From: an uncultured Clostridium sp.
GTDB lineage: Bacteria > Bacillota > Clostridia > Lachnospirales > Lachnospiraceae
Length of the DNA stretch: 64,000 nucleotides
Direction of reading: 5' to 3'
Assembly: GCA_900549235.1 (NCBI GenBank)
Contig: URNT01000001.1
Coordinates: forward strand, 62,001-126,000
Of the stretch, positions 33,518 through 43,289 are shown in pieces. Every line of letters starts with the position of its first letter. Position 1 is the stretch's first letter. A program made the position numbers and the translations under genes. The notes beneath the pieces are model-generated. The model ran no database searches, was not told where the DNA came from, and was given only the letters and a program-made list of their open reading frames with translations.

Positions 33518-34377
33518 GTCAATTCCTCCTCACGCCTCTCAGCGTCCAATATTCTCTTTCCATTCAAATTTTGGCTGCCATCTAGGAACCATAAATCCTT
33601 ATCCAGCCGAACACGATAGTCATTTTCCTCTTTATTTTCTATCTTTCCAAAGTCAAAGCGTTGTCCGTACTCATGCGGGTGTCTCAGAATTTCAAGAAGA
33701 ACAGAACCATCTAATTTCCATGCACCATTTAAAGTTGGAACTTGCCAGAACTGGGATTCAAAGCCCATGGATACCATGCCGCCAGTATTCTCCTCTTGGC
33801 AGATTGCTGTCATAAATCTGACCGCCTCCATGAAATCCTCATGAAGTTCTACTTCTCCAATTTCATAGGTTAAGCCGTATTCATCTGCCTTACGGACTGC
33901 ATCAAGATTGTATGTACCGTCCAGCAACCAGGCTCCATTCAATGTCCGAACCGGCCAAAACTGCGCTTCATAACCCAGAGCCATTCCTGTCACGATATAT
34001 TTTTCCGGGCTAATATAGCCACTCTCTATCAGTAAAATCACTCGATATCTTAAATGTGCTGGCAGCCATTTGTCTAAAAAGGCCCGGATGTCTTTCATAT
34101 CAACACCCACAATTTTGCTTACATCAAGCGTTATCGTTGCCAGGAGTTTGTCCGTGTCTGCCTCTACTGTGGTATCAGCTCCTGTTCGGGCATCCAGTTT
34201 TTCCTTCAGCCAAGTCTCATTGACCAGCTCCTCATGGAGCAGCGCCGCCGCCCCATACATTTCATCAATAATTCTTTCTATCTCGGCCAGGATTATATCT
34301 TCCACATTCAGAAGGTCTTCCATTTGCCGCATCTTTCGCACTCTGGCCGGAAGCATCTGCTCACTATTCAGTGACAC
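33514..34377 (-). CDS. Phage tail protein, YmfQ/XkdU-like (tail protein I)
   Basis: 287 residues from a GTG that overlaps the end of the baseplate J gene by 14 bases. Residues 1-140 carry the YmfQ-like features (LDKWLPAHLRYRVILLIESG). Residues 145-287 contain three short repeats of the form QFWPVRTLNGAWLLDG, QFWQVPTLNGAWKLDG and LWFLDGSQNLNG. It is a baseplate wedge or tip component by position. Confidence 0.78.
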   Translation of the reverse strand: MSLNSEQMLPARVRKMRQMEDLLNVEDIILAEIERIIDEMYGAAALLHEELVNETWLKEKLDARTGADTTVEADTDKLLATITLDVSKIVGVDMKDIRAFLDKWLPAHLRYRVILLIESGYISPEKYIVTGMALGYEAQFWPVRTLNGAWLLDGTYNLDAVRKADEYGLTYEIGEVELHEDFMEAVRFMTAICQEENTGGMVSMGFESQFWQVPTLNGAWKLDGSVLLEILRHPHEYGQRFDFGKIENKEENDYRVRLDKDLWFLDGSQNLNGKRILDAERREEELT

Positions 34378-35071
34378 TGATAATCACTCCCTTCAGAGAA
34401 AAGAATTTGTTGTAATCTGCCGTGATAGAATCCTTTTTTCCATTTATTGTTAAGTCCACCACATCGGAGACGCCATTCACAGCGCTGATAATATTGCTGA
34501 CCTTAAAGAAGTTCAAAGAGATCACTCCGCTCTGGAAAGCAATTTCCAGGAAATGTGCCTGAACATCTGCCCGAATCTGGCTTTTAACCGTTTCCTCCGT
34601 GTATCCGGCTGTTTTGTGAATCTCGCATACAATGGTTATATCAATACTTTCTGCTGCAGATACCACCGGGTTAGCTCCCACAGGCCGCTTCGTATTGATA
34701 TACTCCTGCACAATCTGGATTTCTTCTTCCGTAGGTGCCTGGGCCGTTGTGGAAACAATGGCGATATATACGTTTCCGGTTCCATCCCTTGGACTGGAAA
34801 CTTTTGCATTTCCCGCCACTCTTTTGCCCTGGGCATCGGTTGCTTCCTTGGCCCATTTCACATAATGTTTTTCATTTCCACTGGTTCCCATGTCACTTCC
34901 TTGAGCCGCCAGTTCATCCTGCAGGGGAGCAATAAGCATCGCATTAAATCGGGCCAGTTCTTCAGATACCGCCTGCAGGTTATCCATTGTAAAGCTTCCC
35001 TCTATCCTGGAATCTTCATTTTTCAGGCTTCCTTTCATCCTGGCCAGAATTCCATCTGCCGTAAAATCCAT
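34364..35071 (-). CDS. Baseplate J-like protein (XkdT-like)
   Basis: 235 residues, shorter than the usual 350 of the family. GKRVAGNAKVSSPRDGTGNVYIAIV and YINTKRPVGANPVVSAAESIDITI are the conserved core. It forms the baseplate wedge around the tail tube. It is part of the XkdQ-R-S-T-U gene order. Confidence 0.85.
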   Translation of the reverse strand: MDFTADGILARMKGSLKNEDSRIEGSFTMDNLQAVSEELARFNAMLIAPLQDELAAQGSDMGTSGNEKHYVKWAKEATDAQGKRVAGNAKVSSPRDGTGNVYIAIVSTTAQAPTEEEIQIVQEYINTKRPVGANPVVSAAESIDITIVCEIHKTAGYTEETVKSQIRADVQAHFLEIAFQSGVISLNFFKVSNIISAVNGVSDVVDLTINGKKDSITADYNKFFSLKGVIISVTE

Positions 35072-35524
35072 TTATACATTCACCCCTTCCATTCGGATCG
35101 GTACCGTTTCTTTCCCGTAAATGCTGGTACAGTCAAATGTTACTTTCATTCCCCAGCTACTGGTCTCAAAATTAAAATTTTCCAGTTTCTTGATATACGG
35201 ATTTACCATCAACGCTTCGGTAATATAGCGCTTCATTTCTGACTTTACTATTTCTCCGTTCATGGAATGTCCAATGAGCTGATCCTCATATTCTTCTCCG
35301 AAGGCCGGAGAATAGGCTACGTGTCGGAACCGGGCTGTTGTAAGTGCCTTAAATATCCAGATCCGGAGTGCAGCATTTCCTTCCACCAGATAAGTGCAGC
35401 CATTTTCATCCAGAAGCAGTTCATTTTTCGCATAATCATACGCATATTCTTTCAGTAATGGTAAATCAGTTACTTTTTTCGTATCTGTTACCCCAGACGC
35501 ATCAATAAATGGAAAAATGCTCAT
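35072..35524 (-). CDS. Phage DUF2634 protein (XkdS-like, baseplate)
   Basis: 150 residues with GNAALRIWIFKALTTARFRHVAY and IKKLENFNFETSSWGMKVTFDC, the W25-like baseplate fold. Adjacent to the J gene with no gap. By family it links wedge to hub. Confidence 0.82.
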   Translation of the reverse strand: MSIFPFIDASGVTDTKKVTDLPLLKEYAYDYAKNELLLDENGCTYLVEGNAALRIWIFKALTTARFRHVAYSPAFGEEYEDQLIGHSMNGEIVKSEMKRYITEALMVNPYIKKLENFNFETSSWGMKVTFDCTSIYGKETVPIRMEGVNV

Positions 35525-35910
35525 CCTGCCACCGCCCTTCCAGCTATATAAAAGCCGCTGCCTGTCATGACAACCACCACCGTATCACCTTTCTTGATTA
35601 CATATTTTTCATGGAATTCTTTCAAAAATTCATATGCTGCCGCCGGTTCAAACGGTGTTTCAAAGGGCTTTAAAATCTCATCACCACTATCTGATGCCGC
35701 TACCGTCAAGGCTGGATTGATGTAAATGCCAGCAGATACTGTCTGCCCCTGCAGTTGAATAGACAAAGGCTTCACGCTGATCACATCAGCCAGAAATGTT
35801 CCATCTACGCTTGCCTGAACCCCGCCGCCGGAGTTCATATCCGCAGCTCCACCACCGGATATACGTTCTTCAATCGCGTGAACCATTCGCACGATGTTAT
35901 GATCTGTCAT
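35521..35910 (-). CDS. Phage DUF2577 protein (XkdR-like)
   Basis: 129 residues; the C-terminal part, YVIKKGDTVVVVMTGSGFYIAGR, is an OB-like beta segment of the gpV/spike family. It overlaps the next gene by four bases. Probably a tail spike or hub part. Confidence 0.8.
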   Translation of the reverse strand: MTDHNIVRMVHAIEERISGGGAADMNSGGGVQASVDGTFLADVISVKPLSIQLQGQTVSAGIYINPALTVAASDSGDEILKPFETPFEPAAAYEFLKEFHEKYVIKKGDTVVVVMTGSGFYIAGRAVAG

Positions 35911-35921
35911 GTCAGTCCCTC

Positions 35922-36914
35922 CTACTTACTTTTCTTGTTGTTCGTATCCTTCTCGATTTCCTCCTCATCCATCAGATTTTCAAAAGCCAGGGTAAGATCC
36001 ATTTGCGCCTTTCCATTGGTAAAGGTATGAGTATCGCTTTCTATGTAAAACTGTCCATACAGTCCAGAAACTTCATCCTGGACAATAATGGAATAGCCAG
36101 AGACCGCCCTGAAATCATTCGGTACTCCAGATACAGATCCGGAATTCTCTACAGAAACCAGCGCTTTTTGCGCTTCTGCAGAAATATCTTCTTTATCGCT
36201 CTGTTTCATAACTTTCTGAACCAGGCCATATTTTTGAATGGACTCCGCATCCTCTATCACCTTGATCTGGTTTCCTTTACTGTTCGTGATAATTACACGG
36301 TTTACCAGGTTCTGCAGAGTGCTTTTATACTCTGTATCAATTAGATTGTAGTCTCCGGTCATCACAGCTCCGCACAACGTCCCCTTTTCAATCACGCAAA
36401 GCTGATTGATATTTTTAATCAGCGGAATGTATTTTGTGCCATTCTTCCTGGCCGCTACTGTATAGGCCATCATGATTGCCTTATATGCCTTTTTTCCAAA
36501 ACACGGTGATTTCACTACAACTCCATTGGTCGGGGCCAGTTCTCCGCAGGGGATATCCAACTTCTGGCAGATCTGCGTCACAATACTTTCTGGTGTCCCA
36601 GAAAAGACCATATTCACATCAGACTGGTTCACGTAAAACAAAAGATCATATGCCAGATAACTTACCGTTTTAGAGCTGCCTTTCTTATCCGCATCAAATA
36701 TGATCCCGCCGAAAACATTGTTTTCTGCATCATCCTGCATGATTATTTCATCCCCGATGTCAATGGATACATCCGGGAACAGTGTATCTTTTTTGTTCTG
36801 GGCAATAGTGAAATTGATTTTTCTTGACACCTGGGAAGTATCTCCAGACCAAGTGATTTTTTCAATTAGCTGGCTGATATCCTTTCCTCCTGTCAGTAAT
36901 TTCATTCCTTCCAC
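35922..36914 (-). CDS. XkdQ-like tail hub protein
   Basis: 330 residues: GGKDISQLIEKITWSGDTSQVSRKINF at the N-terminus and KKAYKAIMMAYTVAARKNGTKY in the middle are XkdQ features, a gpD/late-control-D relative that forms the hub under the tail tube. It follows the LysM tail protein by five bases. Confidence 0.85.
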   Translation of the reverse strand: MEGMKLLTGGKDISQLIEKITWSGDTSQVSRKINFTIAQNKKDTLFPDVSIDIGDEIIMQDDAENNVFGGIIFDADKKGSSKTVSYLAYDLLFYVNQSDVNMVFSGTPESIVTQICQKLDIPCGELAPTNGVVVKSPCFGKKAYKAIMMAYTVAARKNGTKYIPLIKNINQLCVIEKGTLCGAVMTGDYNLIDTEYKSTLQNLVNRVIITNSKGNQIKVIEDAESIQKYGLVQKVMKQSDKEDISAEAQKALVSVENSGSVSGVPNDFRAVSGYSIIVQDEVSGLYGQFYIESDTHTFTNGKAQMDLTLAFENLMDEEEIEKDTNNKKSK

Positions 36915-36919
36915 CGCCT

Positions 36920-37594
36920 TTATGCCGGAATTGAAAGCACAGTGCCCGGATAAATCCAGTGCCCGTTCCCGGAACTACTTTTTCCATGGCTCTTGGCCGC
37001 CGCTTCAATCGTTCCGCTATTTGCACCATATATCTTCGTATACTGTGCCCCATTCCCATAATATTTCTTTGCAATTCCCCACAAAGTATCTCCGCTAACC
37101 ACCGTATGGCTTCCACCTGCACTGGTATTGGGCCGATCTGTAAGGCCATTGTCTCTGACTTTTGGCATTATATTTACCGTTGGGACGTTCAAAGTAACGT
37201 ACTCTGAAAAAGACATGGTATAATAAATATCCTCGTCCCCTTCATTTACAGAATAATTCAGTTCATCCATCAGCATTGCCAGATTGATATCCATGTCCGT
37301 TACAATAACGCGAACTACCTTTTTCGATGTTTTCCACTCATCCAGCATGGTGATGTAACCTTTCGGTGTATCTTCAGCCAAGTCACTGAACGGAGAATTC
37401 TCTGACGGGAAAAAGCTGGAAAACTTTGTGCGCTTCAGCCCACGGTCTCCTGCCAGATTGACTTCTCCCATTTCCAACAAAGTTATCGTCTGATTTAACT
37501 GTTTTGACGTAAATTCCACCGTTTTAGGGTTAATCGGGAGCTCGATGACTTCGCTCCGATTATCCACACTTAGTTCAATGATCCTCTCTTTCAT
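36920..37594 (-). CDS. LysM-domain tail protein (XkdP-like)
   Basis: 224 residues. The N-terminal 150 (VIELPINPKTVEFTSKQLNQ, then VTDMDINLAMLMDELNY) resemble XkdP; the C-terminal 60 are a LysM domain (HTVVSGDTLWGIAKKYYGNG) that can bind peptidoglycan. Made with the hub genes after the tape measure. Confidence 0.88.
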   Translation of the reverse strand: MKERIIELSVDNRSEVIELPINPKTVEFTSKQLNQTITLLEMGEVNLAGDRGLKRTKFSSFFPSENSPFSDLAEDTPKGYITMLDEWKTSKKVVRVIVTDMDINLAMLMDELNYSVNEGDEDIYYTMSFSEYVTLNVPTVNIMPKVRDNGLTDRPNTSAGGSHTVVSGDTLWGIAKKYYGNGAQYTKIYGANSGTIEAAAKSHGKSSSGNGHWIYPGTVLSIPA

Positions 37595-37604
37595 AAGCTC
37601 CCTC

Positions 37605-39938
37605 CTATCCCATATTTACAATTACTTCTACAAATTTCTTTGCTACTTTATCAGCCATCTCATCAATATCATCCTCTGACCGGACATTGATGGTATCTGC
37701 AAGTTTGGCAATCTGGACTGTAATGTTTCCGAGGAATCCCCTTGCTCCACCGGACGAAGTGCTGCCCGGTACCTCCATGCCGCCCCTGCTCTCCCTGATC
37801 CGGTCGATCAGAGCTGAAAGATGCTGGTCAATATTTGTTAAAATGCCGATGACAGAGGACATTCCTCCGCCGTTTCCGGAGGATGCTGCCATGCTTCCCT
37901 GTACTACGCTACCGAATGCATTGCTGGTCAGAGACACACTTTCCTTGTTTGGAAGTATCCTGGAACCTCTCGGCAGATTTACAAGCTCTGGGCCTTCCTC
38001 ACCTACCCAGGTAAGTCCACCACGCCAGTTGTTGTCTCCAGCTGCATTCTTTCCAACGCTTCCTGATCCACTGCCTCCAGAGCCTGCAATCTTGGCTCCT
38101 GTGCTGCTGATCCAGTCCGCCACCTTGCCGATAGCTGAACCGATTCCTTCCACGATAGGCTGTACCACGCTCCAGACGCTCTCCAGAATACTCTGAATTC
38201 CTGGGAACACGCGCTGTACCACGCTGAAAACAAGCTCGAATACACTAATGCACAAATCCATAATAGGTGAGATCACGCTCCAGGCCGTGGTCAATACAGA
38301 ACCGATTGCCGGGCCAGCTACCGCGATAACCTCCTGGATGAATCCCATCCGCTCTCCGATGAAGCCGATCACAGAACTTACTTTCTCACCAATGCCATCG
38401 AATATTGTACTGAAAACAGGGGCAAGCGCCACAACAGCCACACCGATAGCCGACACCAGCCCTGCGATAACTGGCGATGCCTGAGAGATTAGGCCACTGA
38501 TACCAGAAACCACACTTGAAATCACCGGGAGTATTACTGGAAGCATAGTTGAAACAGTGTTCACAATGTTTCCAATTGCTGGGGCACTGGCTACTGCAGC
38601 CTGACCAAGGGAATTTGTTACGCTGTTTCCAAAGGATACAAGCTCCGGTATAGCCGCCGAAAACTTAGAACCCAGGTTTCCAATACCGTCAAACGCCTGG
38701 TTGACTGCACCGCTCATAGAAGACGGCAGTGCGCTCACAATTCCGTCTTTCAGGCTCTTGACGATTTCTCCGCCAGATTCCTTAATCTTCGGAGCTGCCG
38801 CCTTAATACCTGTTTTCACGGCTCCAGGAAGTGCTTTTACTACCCGCCCAACCATTGGAACCGCATTCTTAAGCAGGAATGTGCTGGCCGTTTCCACTAC
38901 AGAGCCCATAGCGCCCTCTACATCACCGTCACTCGCCATAAAACCAAGCAGATTTTTAACTGCAGACTTCATTGCTCCGAAAGATCCGCTGAATGTGGTC
39001 GATGCTTCTCTCGCTGTGGTTCCTGTAACATCCAGTTTTTCCTGGATCACATGGATCGCGTTATACACATCCGCCAGGTTATCCAGGTTATACTTAACTC
39101 CAGAAATCTTCCCAGCGTCCTTTAACAGACGCTCCATTTCCGACTTCGTACCACCATAACCAAGCTTCAGGTTATCCAACATGGTATAGTTCTGCTTAGC
39201 AAAGCCCTGATAAGCATTCTGGATAGAACCTATGTCGGTACCGAATTTATTCGCGTTATCTGCCATATCCACCATGGCCTGATCTGCCACGGTGGCTGCT
39301 TTTGCCGTATCACCCTTTAAACTGTTCAGCAGCGAAGCTGAGAAGCTGGTGACCTGCTCCATATAATCATTTGCTGACAATCCCGCTGTTTCAAAGGCTT
39401 TGTTCGCATTCGCCTTGACTGTATCCGCATCATCCTTGAATAAGGTCTCGACACCGCCACGGCTCTGCTCCAGCTTTGCGCCCTCGCTTACCGATGCACC
39501 CACCACTGCAGTAGTGGCTGTGGCCGCTGCGATTGCAACCGGTATAACAACCTTGGTTCCCAGTTCTTTCATTTTTCCGCTGATAGCAGAAATTCCTTTG
39601 CCGGTAGCATCCTTGATTTTTACTACCGGCTCGGCAACCTTTTTCCCAAGATCTTTTACACGGCTTTCTACCGCTTTAACTTTCGTTGTGGCCATGTCCT
39701 TCACAGCCATGGCCGTCACTACTTTTTTCCGGAGCGGTTCCATTTTGGACTTCAAGCTATTCAGCGCCTTGGTTGCCGGAGTTGCATCCAGCTTTGCCTG
39801 GTACTTTTCCTTCCAGGTTTTCTCCATCTCCTCACGGGTTTTCTTAACATCCTCCCGGAAAGAAGTTTGTTCTTTCTTTATGATCCGAAGAGTTGCCGTG
39901 ACATTATCCTTAATGCTGATACTTCCTACCACACTCAT
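37605..39938 (-). CDS. Tail tape measure protein
   Basis: 777 residues; charged coiled coil at 1-120, then repeated hydrophobic Gly/Ala/Val-rich segments (MKELGTKVVIPVAIAAATATTAV and others) and a TP901-type core (AFETAGLSANDYMEQVTSFSASL). By the usual 1.5 angstrom per residue the tail would be about 115 nm. Its ATG overlaps the stop codon of the frameshifted chaperone product. Confidence 0.93.
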   Translation of the reverse strand: MSVVGSISIKDNVTATLRIIKKEQTSFREDVKKTREEMEKTWKEKYQAKLDATPATKALNSLKSKMEPLRKKVVTAMAVKDMATTKVKAVESRVKDLGKKVAEPVVKIKDATGKGISAISGKMKELGTKVVIPVAIAAATATTAVVGASVSEGAKLEQSRGGVETLFKDDADTVKANANKAFETAGLSANDYMEQVTSFSASLLNSLKGDTAKAATVADQAMVDMADNANKFGTDIGSIQNAYQGFAKQNYTMLDNLKLGYGGTKSEMERLLKDAGKISGVKYNLDNLADVYNAIHVIQEKLDVTGTTAREASTTFSGSFGAMKSAVKNLLGFMASDGDVEGAMGSVVETASTFLLKNAVPMVGRVVKALPGAVKTGIKAAAPKIKESGGEIVKSLKDGIVSALPSSMSGAVNQAFDGIGNLGSKFSAAIPELVSFGNSVTNSLGQAAVASAPAIGNIVNTVSTMLPVILPVISSVVSGISGLISQASPVIAGLVSAIGVAVVALAPVFSTIFDGIGEKVSSVIGFIGERMGFIQEVIAVAGPAIGSVLTTAWSVISPIMDLCISVFELVFSVVQRVFPGIQSILESVWSVVQPIVEGIGSAIGKVADWISSTGAKIAGSGGSGSGSVGKNAAGDNNWRGGLTWVGEEGPELVNLPRGSRILPNKESVSLTSNAFGSVVQGSMAASSGNGGGMSSVIGILTNIDQHLSALIDRIRESRGGMEVPGSTSSGGARGFLGNITVQIAKLADTINVRSEDDIDEMADKVAKKFVEVIVNMG

Positions 39939-40125
39939 TTGTCACTCGCACCCCCGTTCCCTTCAAAAGCAAACAGCTTTTTTCTCTCCTCTATGGCCGT
40001 CTCCATGGAAGCAAAATAAAAGAGCCTTTCTTCCAGGCTCAGATTCAGGATATATTCAGGTGTGATTCCCTTCTGCAGATAAAAGTGCAGGAAATAGGTT
40101 TCTCCGTCTCGGCTTATGAGTTTTT
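39935..40125 (-). CDS. -1 frame extension of the tail assembly chaperone
   Basis: Slippage by -1 on A AAA AAC (40126-40120), six bases before the chaperone stop codon, reads on for about 62 residues (LISRDGETYFLHFYLQKGIT and onward to GGASDK) and stops at a TGA overlapping the tape measure ATG. This is the G/GT arrangement of tailed phages. No separate start codon with a ribosome site exists for this frame. Confidence 0.82.
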
Positions 40126-40521
40126 TAATTCTTCAACCACAGTGACTTTCTTATTTCCGAGTACACCGGAAAGTTTCATGATCTCTGTAGCAATTTCTGT
40201 TACCTCGCTCATTTTAAAGATATTCACCACTTCCGGATATGTCTGGATCAGTCCCTGATCCATCATCTCCTGTGCGACTTCCTTTAAGTTCGGTTCCACA
40301 ACGGCCAGATAAATCGTATATTTATCTGCCGCGTTCGGATCATTCTCATCTTCGATTTCCGTACACTCTACGATTTCCGGATAATCCAGGTTGCGGATTT
40401 TAATATTTTCATCCAAGCTCGGAATATGTAATGTGCGGTATTTTCTGACCTTTTTCTCCTGAAAGCGCTTGATCGCCTTGTTAGTAAAACTCTTAAATAC
40501 CTCGCTCTTATCTTTATCCAT
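40114..40521 (-). CDS. Tail assembly chaperone (XkdN-like)
   Basis: 135 residues, with YRTLHIPSLDENIKIRNLDYP and KEVAQEMMDQGLIQTYPEV. Same position and size as XkdN of PBSX, which coats the tape measure during tail assembly. The end of the gene has the slippery heptamer A AAA AAC. Confidence 0.85.
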   Translation of the reverse strand: MDKDKSEVFKSFTNKAIKRFQEKKVRKYRTLHIPSLDENIKIRNLDYPEIVECTEIEDENDPNAADKYTIYLAVVEPNLKEVAQEMMDQGLIQTYPEVVNIFKMSEVTEIATEIMKLSGVLGNKKVTVVEELKNS

Positions 40522-40536
40522 GACTGTTTCCTCCTC

Positions 40537-40983
40537 TTATGCTGCAATCTGATCCAGGTTCTGCAGATCAGACGGTGTGAAGCCGATGCTGGTTTCTTCC
40601 TCGACAATTCCGCCTTTTTCCCAGTTGACCACCGGAAGTTCATTGTGCCATACATTGTTAGCCGACCAGCGCTCTGTCTGTCCATTCACGGCATCCGGAT
40701 CTTTCAGTTTTGCAATAATCTGGCAGCGCACATCCTTGCCCTTCTTCCAGCTTTCCAGGATCGCTTTTGCCCTGGTATAAACCTTTTTTACGGTATAGGA
40801 GCCTTCTCCCTTTAATCCGGTAATCTTAGAGTCCACATCAATGCCGATCTGGACATCTTCACGGTTGGCCGTTACCTTTAACTCGATCTTAGAAAATTCA
40901 AAGATTTTCTCGCCATCGATCCAAAGCTCTCCCCAGGTACCGGAAAGAGTTTTGTTGCCTCTGATACTCTCTGCCATTGTCAT
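40537..40983 (-). CDS. Tail tube protein (XkdM-like)
   Basis: 148 residues: KTLSGTWGELWIDGEKIFEF and KGEGSYTVKKVYTRAKAILE are typical of myophage tail tube proteins of the XkdM family. Directly downstream of the sheath gene, as expected. Confidence 0.9.
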   Translation of the reverse strand: MTMAESIRGNKTLSGTWGELWIDGEKIFEFSKIELKVTANREDVQIGIDVDSKITGLKGEGSYTVKKVYTRAKAILESWKKGKDVRCQIIAKLKDPDAVNGQTERWSANNVWHNELPVVNWEKGGIVEEETSIGFTPSDLQNLDQIAA

Positions 40984-40990
40984 TCCCTCC

Positions 40991-42058
40991 TTACATGTTT
41001 ACTGTCATTTTCAGATCTTCCATGGCATCCACAAATTTCACGTTGCTGGTCACAAAGACCTTGCTTCCCGTATTTGCTTCGGCCACCGCCGTATCATCCA
41101 TTTCTGATGTGTCGGTGCCCCGTCCTTCCAGGTAATTCCTCTGGGCATCTACATCTACAGATACGGTATTGTCATAACTGCGATCCAGGACATCTCCAAG
41201 AAGCTCCTTATGGTAAGAGCTGATGGCTGCCACAAACATCTGCTTGTTGTCATAGTCATTGATGACTTTGCCCACATAATACTTTTCAAATGTATCCCGG
41301 ATATCATCCATGTAGAGATCCATGCCCTCCACGATCTTGATCTTCCGAAAATCTTCCGTTTTAGTGGCAGTAAAGGAAGTCAGGCTGTTCACACCGCGCC
41401 CAATCTTATACTGGCTGCCATCAAAGGTAAGGATCAGTTCGCCTGCATCGATCCGCTCATTCGGATCATCCGGCACTTCTGCCGAAGAAACATCGTTCAG
41501 AACATAAAAGGTACTGCTTCTGGAAAGAGACAGTCCAGCAAGGATTCCTGCGATTCGCGCACAGTATTCCGCTGCAGTATGCTTTTTCCCGGTAACAGAC
41601 GAAGTAATGTTCTCTGTGGTAAAGTTGATAATTCCCTCATGATCTCCCGCATAATGGGGAAGAACCACCTTGAAGGTCTTCTTTTCATCATTGCGGTACT
41701 GCTTGATCCAGGCTCCGATCATCGTGGTATCTGCCGCCTTAATTCCAGGGATGCACAGATAATTCCACTTTAAGTCCTTTAACTTCTTCAGAACCGCGTT
41801 GTAGCTTTCTACATTGGTGGCCACTCTCATGGCGATCACTTTTGAAGGTGCTCCCTCATAGATCAGCTTCAGATAATTGTAGTTATCCTCCGTCCACTGA
41901 GTGAAATCCACATCATCCACTTTGTTGTAAACATTCTGTTCTTCACCTTCCGTGTCATCTTTCAAGATAACTGCCACAATTCCTCTGGCACTGCGCTCAA
42001 TGGCGCTGATACCCTTGGACTGGAAGATAAAATTAAAATTCGGTAATCCCAGGCTCAT
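40991..42058 (-). CDS. Tail sheath protein (XkdK-like)
   Basis: 355 residues with RSARGIVAVILKDDTEGEEQ near the N-terminus and a C-terminal VTSNVKFVDAMEDLKMTVNM. This is the sheath fold of contractile tails. Its presence makes the phage a myovirus. Confidence 0.92.
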   Translation of the reverse strand: MSLGLPNFNFIFQSKGISAIERSARGIVAVILKDDTEGEEQNVYNKVDDVDFTQWTEDNYNYLKLIYEGAPSKVIAMRVATNVESYNAVLKKLKDLKWNYLCIPGIKAADTTMIGAWIKQYRNDEKKTFKVVLPHYAGDHEGIINFTTENITSSVTGKKHTAAEYCARIAGILAGLSLSRSSTFYVLNDVSSAEVPDDPNERIDAGELILTFDGSQYKIGRGVNSLTSFTATKTEDFRKIKIVEGMDLYMDDIRDTFEKYYVGKVINDYDNKQMFVAAISSYHKELLGDVLDRSYDNTVSVDVDAQRNYLEGRGTDTSEMDDTAVAEANTGSKVFVTSNVKFVDAMEDLKMTVNM

Positions 42059-42060
42059 GT

Positions 42061-42522
42061 TTACTCACTCTCCTTTTTCAGTGATACTCCCAGCTCCTCC
42101 ATCCGGTCATTTGCAACCTTCTGTTCTTCGGAGTGCCGGAAATTGATAGTAAAAATGTAGTGGAGAACGTGATCCACTACATTGATGTCCGCATTCCCGA
42201 TGGTGATCTTCCTATCACCAAACGAAAGCACCGGACGAATGGCTGCGTCAATTTCAGCAGCTTTAATGAGATAAGCATTATTGCTTTCGCCCTTCTCATG
42301 GTAGGTAACATCCACCATGACGCTCATATCCGTGTAAATTCCATCTACAGTTACAGGACTTCCTGGCTTCAAATCCACAAAATACCAGGTTTTAGGCTGT
42401 TCCACTCCATGAGCCGGGTCTGTACTTTTGATTTCTTCAAAAAAGACATCTGTGTCCGGATCTATCTTCTTTAAGGCCCAGATCAGCGCGTCTTTTATCT
42501 GCAATACTGGATTTTCCATCAT
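42061..42522 (-). CDS. Phage tail terminator-like protein (DUF6838 kind)
   Basis: 153 residues; KTWYFVDLKPGSPVTVDGIYTD-like beta segments and GDRKITIGNADINVVDHVLH. It lies just before the sheath gene, the position of the tail terminator in contractile phages. Confidence 0.72.
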   Translation of the reverse strand: MMENPVLQIKDALIWALKKIDPDTDVFFEEIKSTDPAHGVEQPKTWYFVDLKPGSPVTVDGIYTDMSVMVDVTYHEKGESNNAYLIKAAEIDAAIRPVLSFGDRKITIGNADINVVDHVLHYIFTINFRHSEEQKVANDRMEELGVSLKKESE

Positions 42523-42528
42523 TTCTCC

Positions 42529-42927
42529 TTAAACCAAATCATGCGTATTTAAAAAATCAGCCAACCAGGCCCGCAGGTAATCTGGAAGCTTCCGATCCAT
42601 TTCCTGCAGAGACACCTCCAACATATGAGCGCCTTTTTTAAAGCCGCCGCCCTTCATGCGATGCCCATACTCCACAGGCTCCGCATATTCCACATTGTTG
42701 TAAACCTCAATATAGTAGGTGTCTCCCCGTTTTTCGATAGTTCCCAAGTTCCAGGCATTCCGCAAATGTCCAGTCTGAACCGGAGTCAGTTCTTTTGCTC
42801 TTCCAAGTGTCCGCTCCGCAATGTCAATGACCATTTGCTTAAATTCTTCCGGATATTGCTGATCTATAACCTGGGCCAGGTTCTTTTCCCACTCATCCAA
42901 TCCGTCAAAGGTATATTCGGTACTCAT
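42529..42927 (-). CDS. HK97 gp10-like head-tail joining protein
   Basis: 132 residues: ERTLGRAKELTPVQTGHLRNAW is the gp10 family signature, with VEYGHRMKGGGFKKGAHML following. Acts at the neck between head and tail. Confidence 0.85.
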   Translation of the reverse strand: MSTEYTFDGLDEWEKNLAQVIDQQYPEEFKQMVIDIAERTLGRAKELTPVQTGHLRNAWNLGTIEKRGDTYYIEVYNNVEYAEPVEYGHRMKGGGFKKGAHMLEVSLQEMDRKLPDYLRAWLADFLNTHDLV

Positions 42928-43289
42928 CAGACCACCGGATCATCCAGACGAACTGGAACATTATTGTGGGACGGCTGCCGTTCAGCAGCTCCAGCCAGAG
43001 CTTCTATAACCTTTCCAAGCCGGGAAATTACCAGGAAATCATTTTCCAGGATGTCGATCTCCGGCCTTACAAAAAGGCTGTATGAAGTATCTGCAGATGC
43101 CGTGGAGCTGCTCTGGGCCAACACTCCGCCGCTGTGGGAAGATAGCGCACATGGAACATCCTGATACATCATCTTCCCTTCCGTACCGCTTTTAAAAACA
43201 CTTTCACCAGATGGTAAAGTATCTTTAAAAGGTCGGTAAACGGTCACTGTATCCCAGTAGGTCTCTGCCAGAATATCAGCTTCCTGCAT
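42927..43289 (-). CDS. Putative head closure protein
   Basis: 120 residues, beta-rich (DTSYSLFVRPEIDILENDFL). It starts 14 bases inside the upstream gene and ends one base into the gp10-like gene. Position suggests the head closure (stopper) protein; the family is not certain. Confidence 0.7.
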   Translation of the reverse strand: MQEADILAETYWDTVTVYRPFKDTLPSGESVFKSGTEGKMMYQDVPCALSSHSGGVLAQSSSTASADTSYSLFVRPEIDILENDFLVISRLGKVIEALAGAAERQPSHNNVPVRLDDPVV

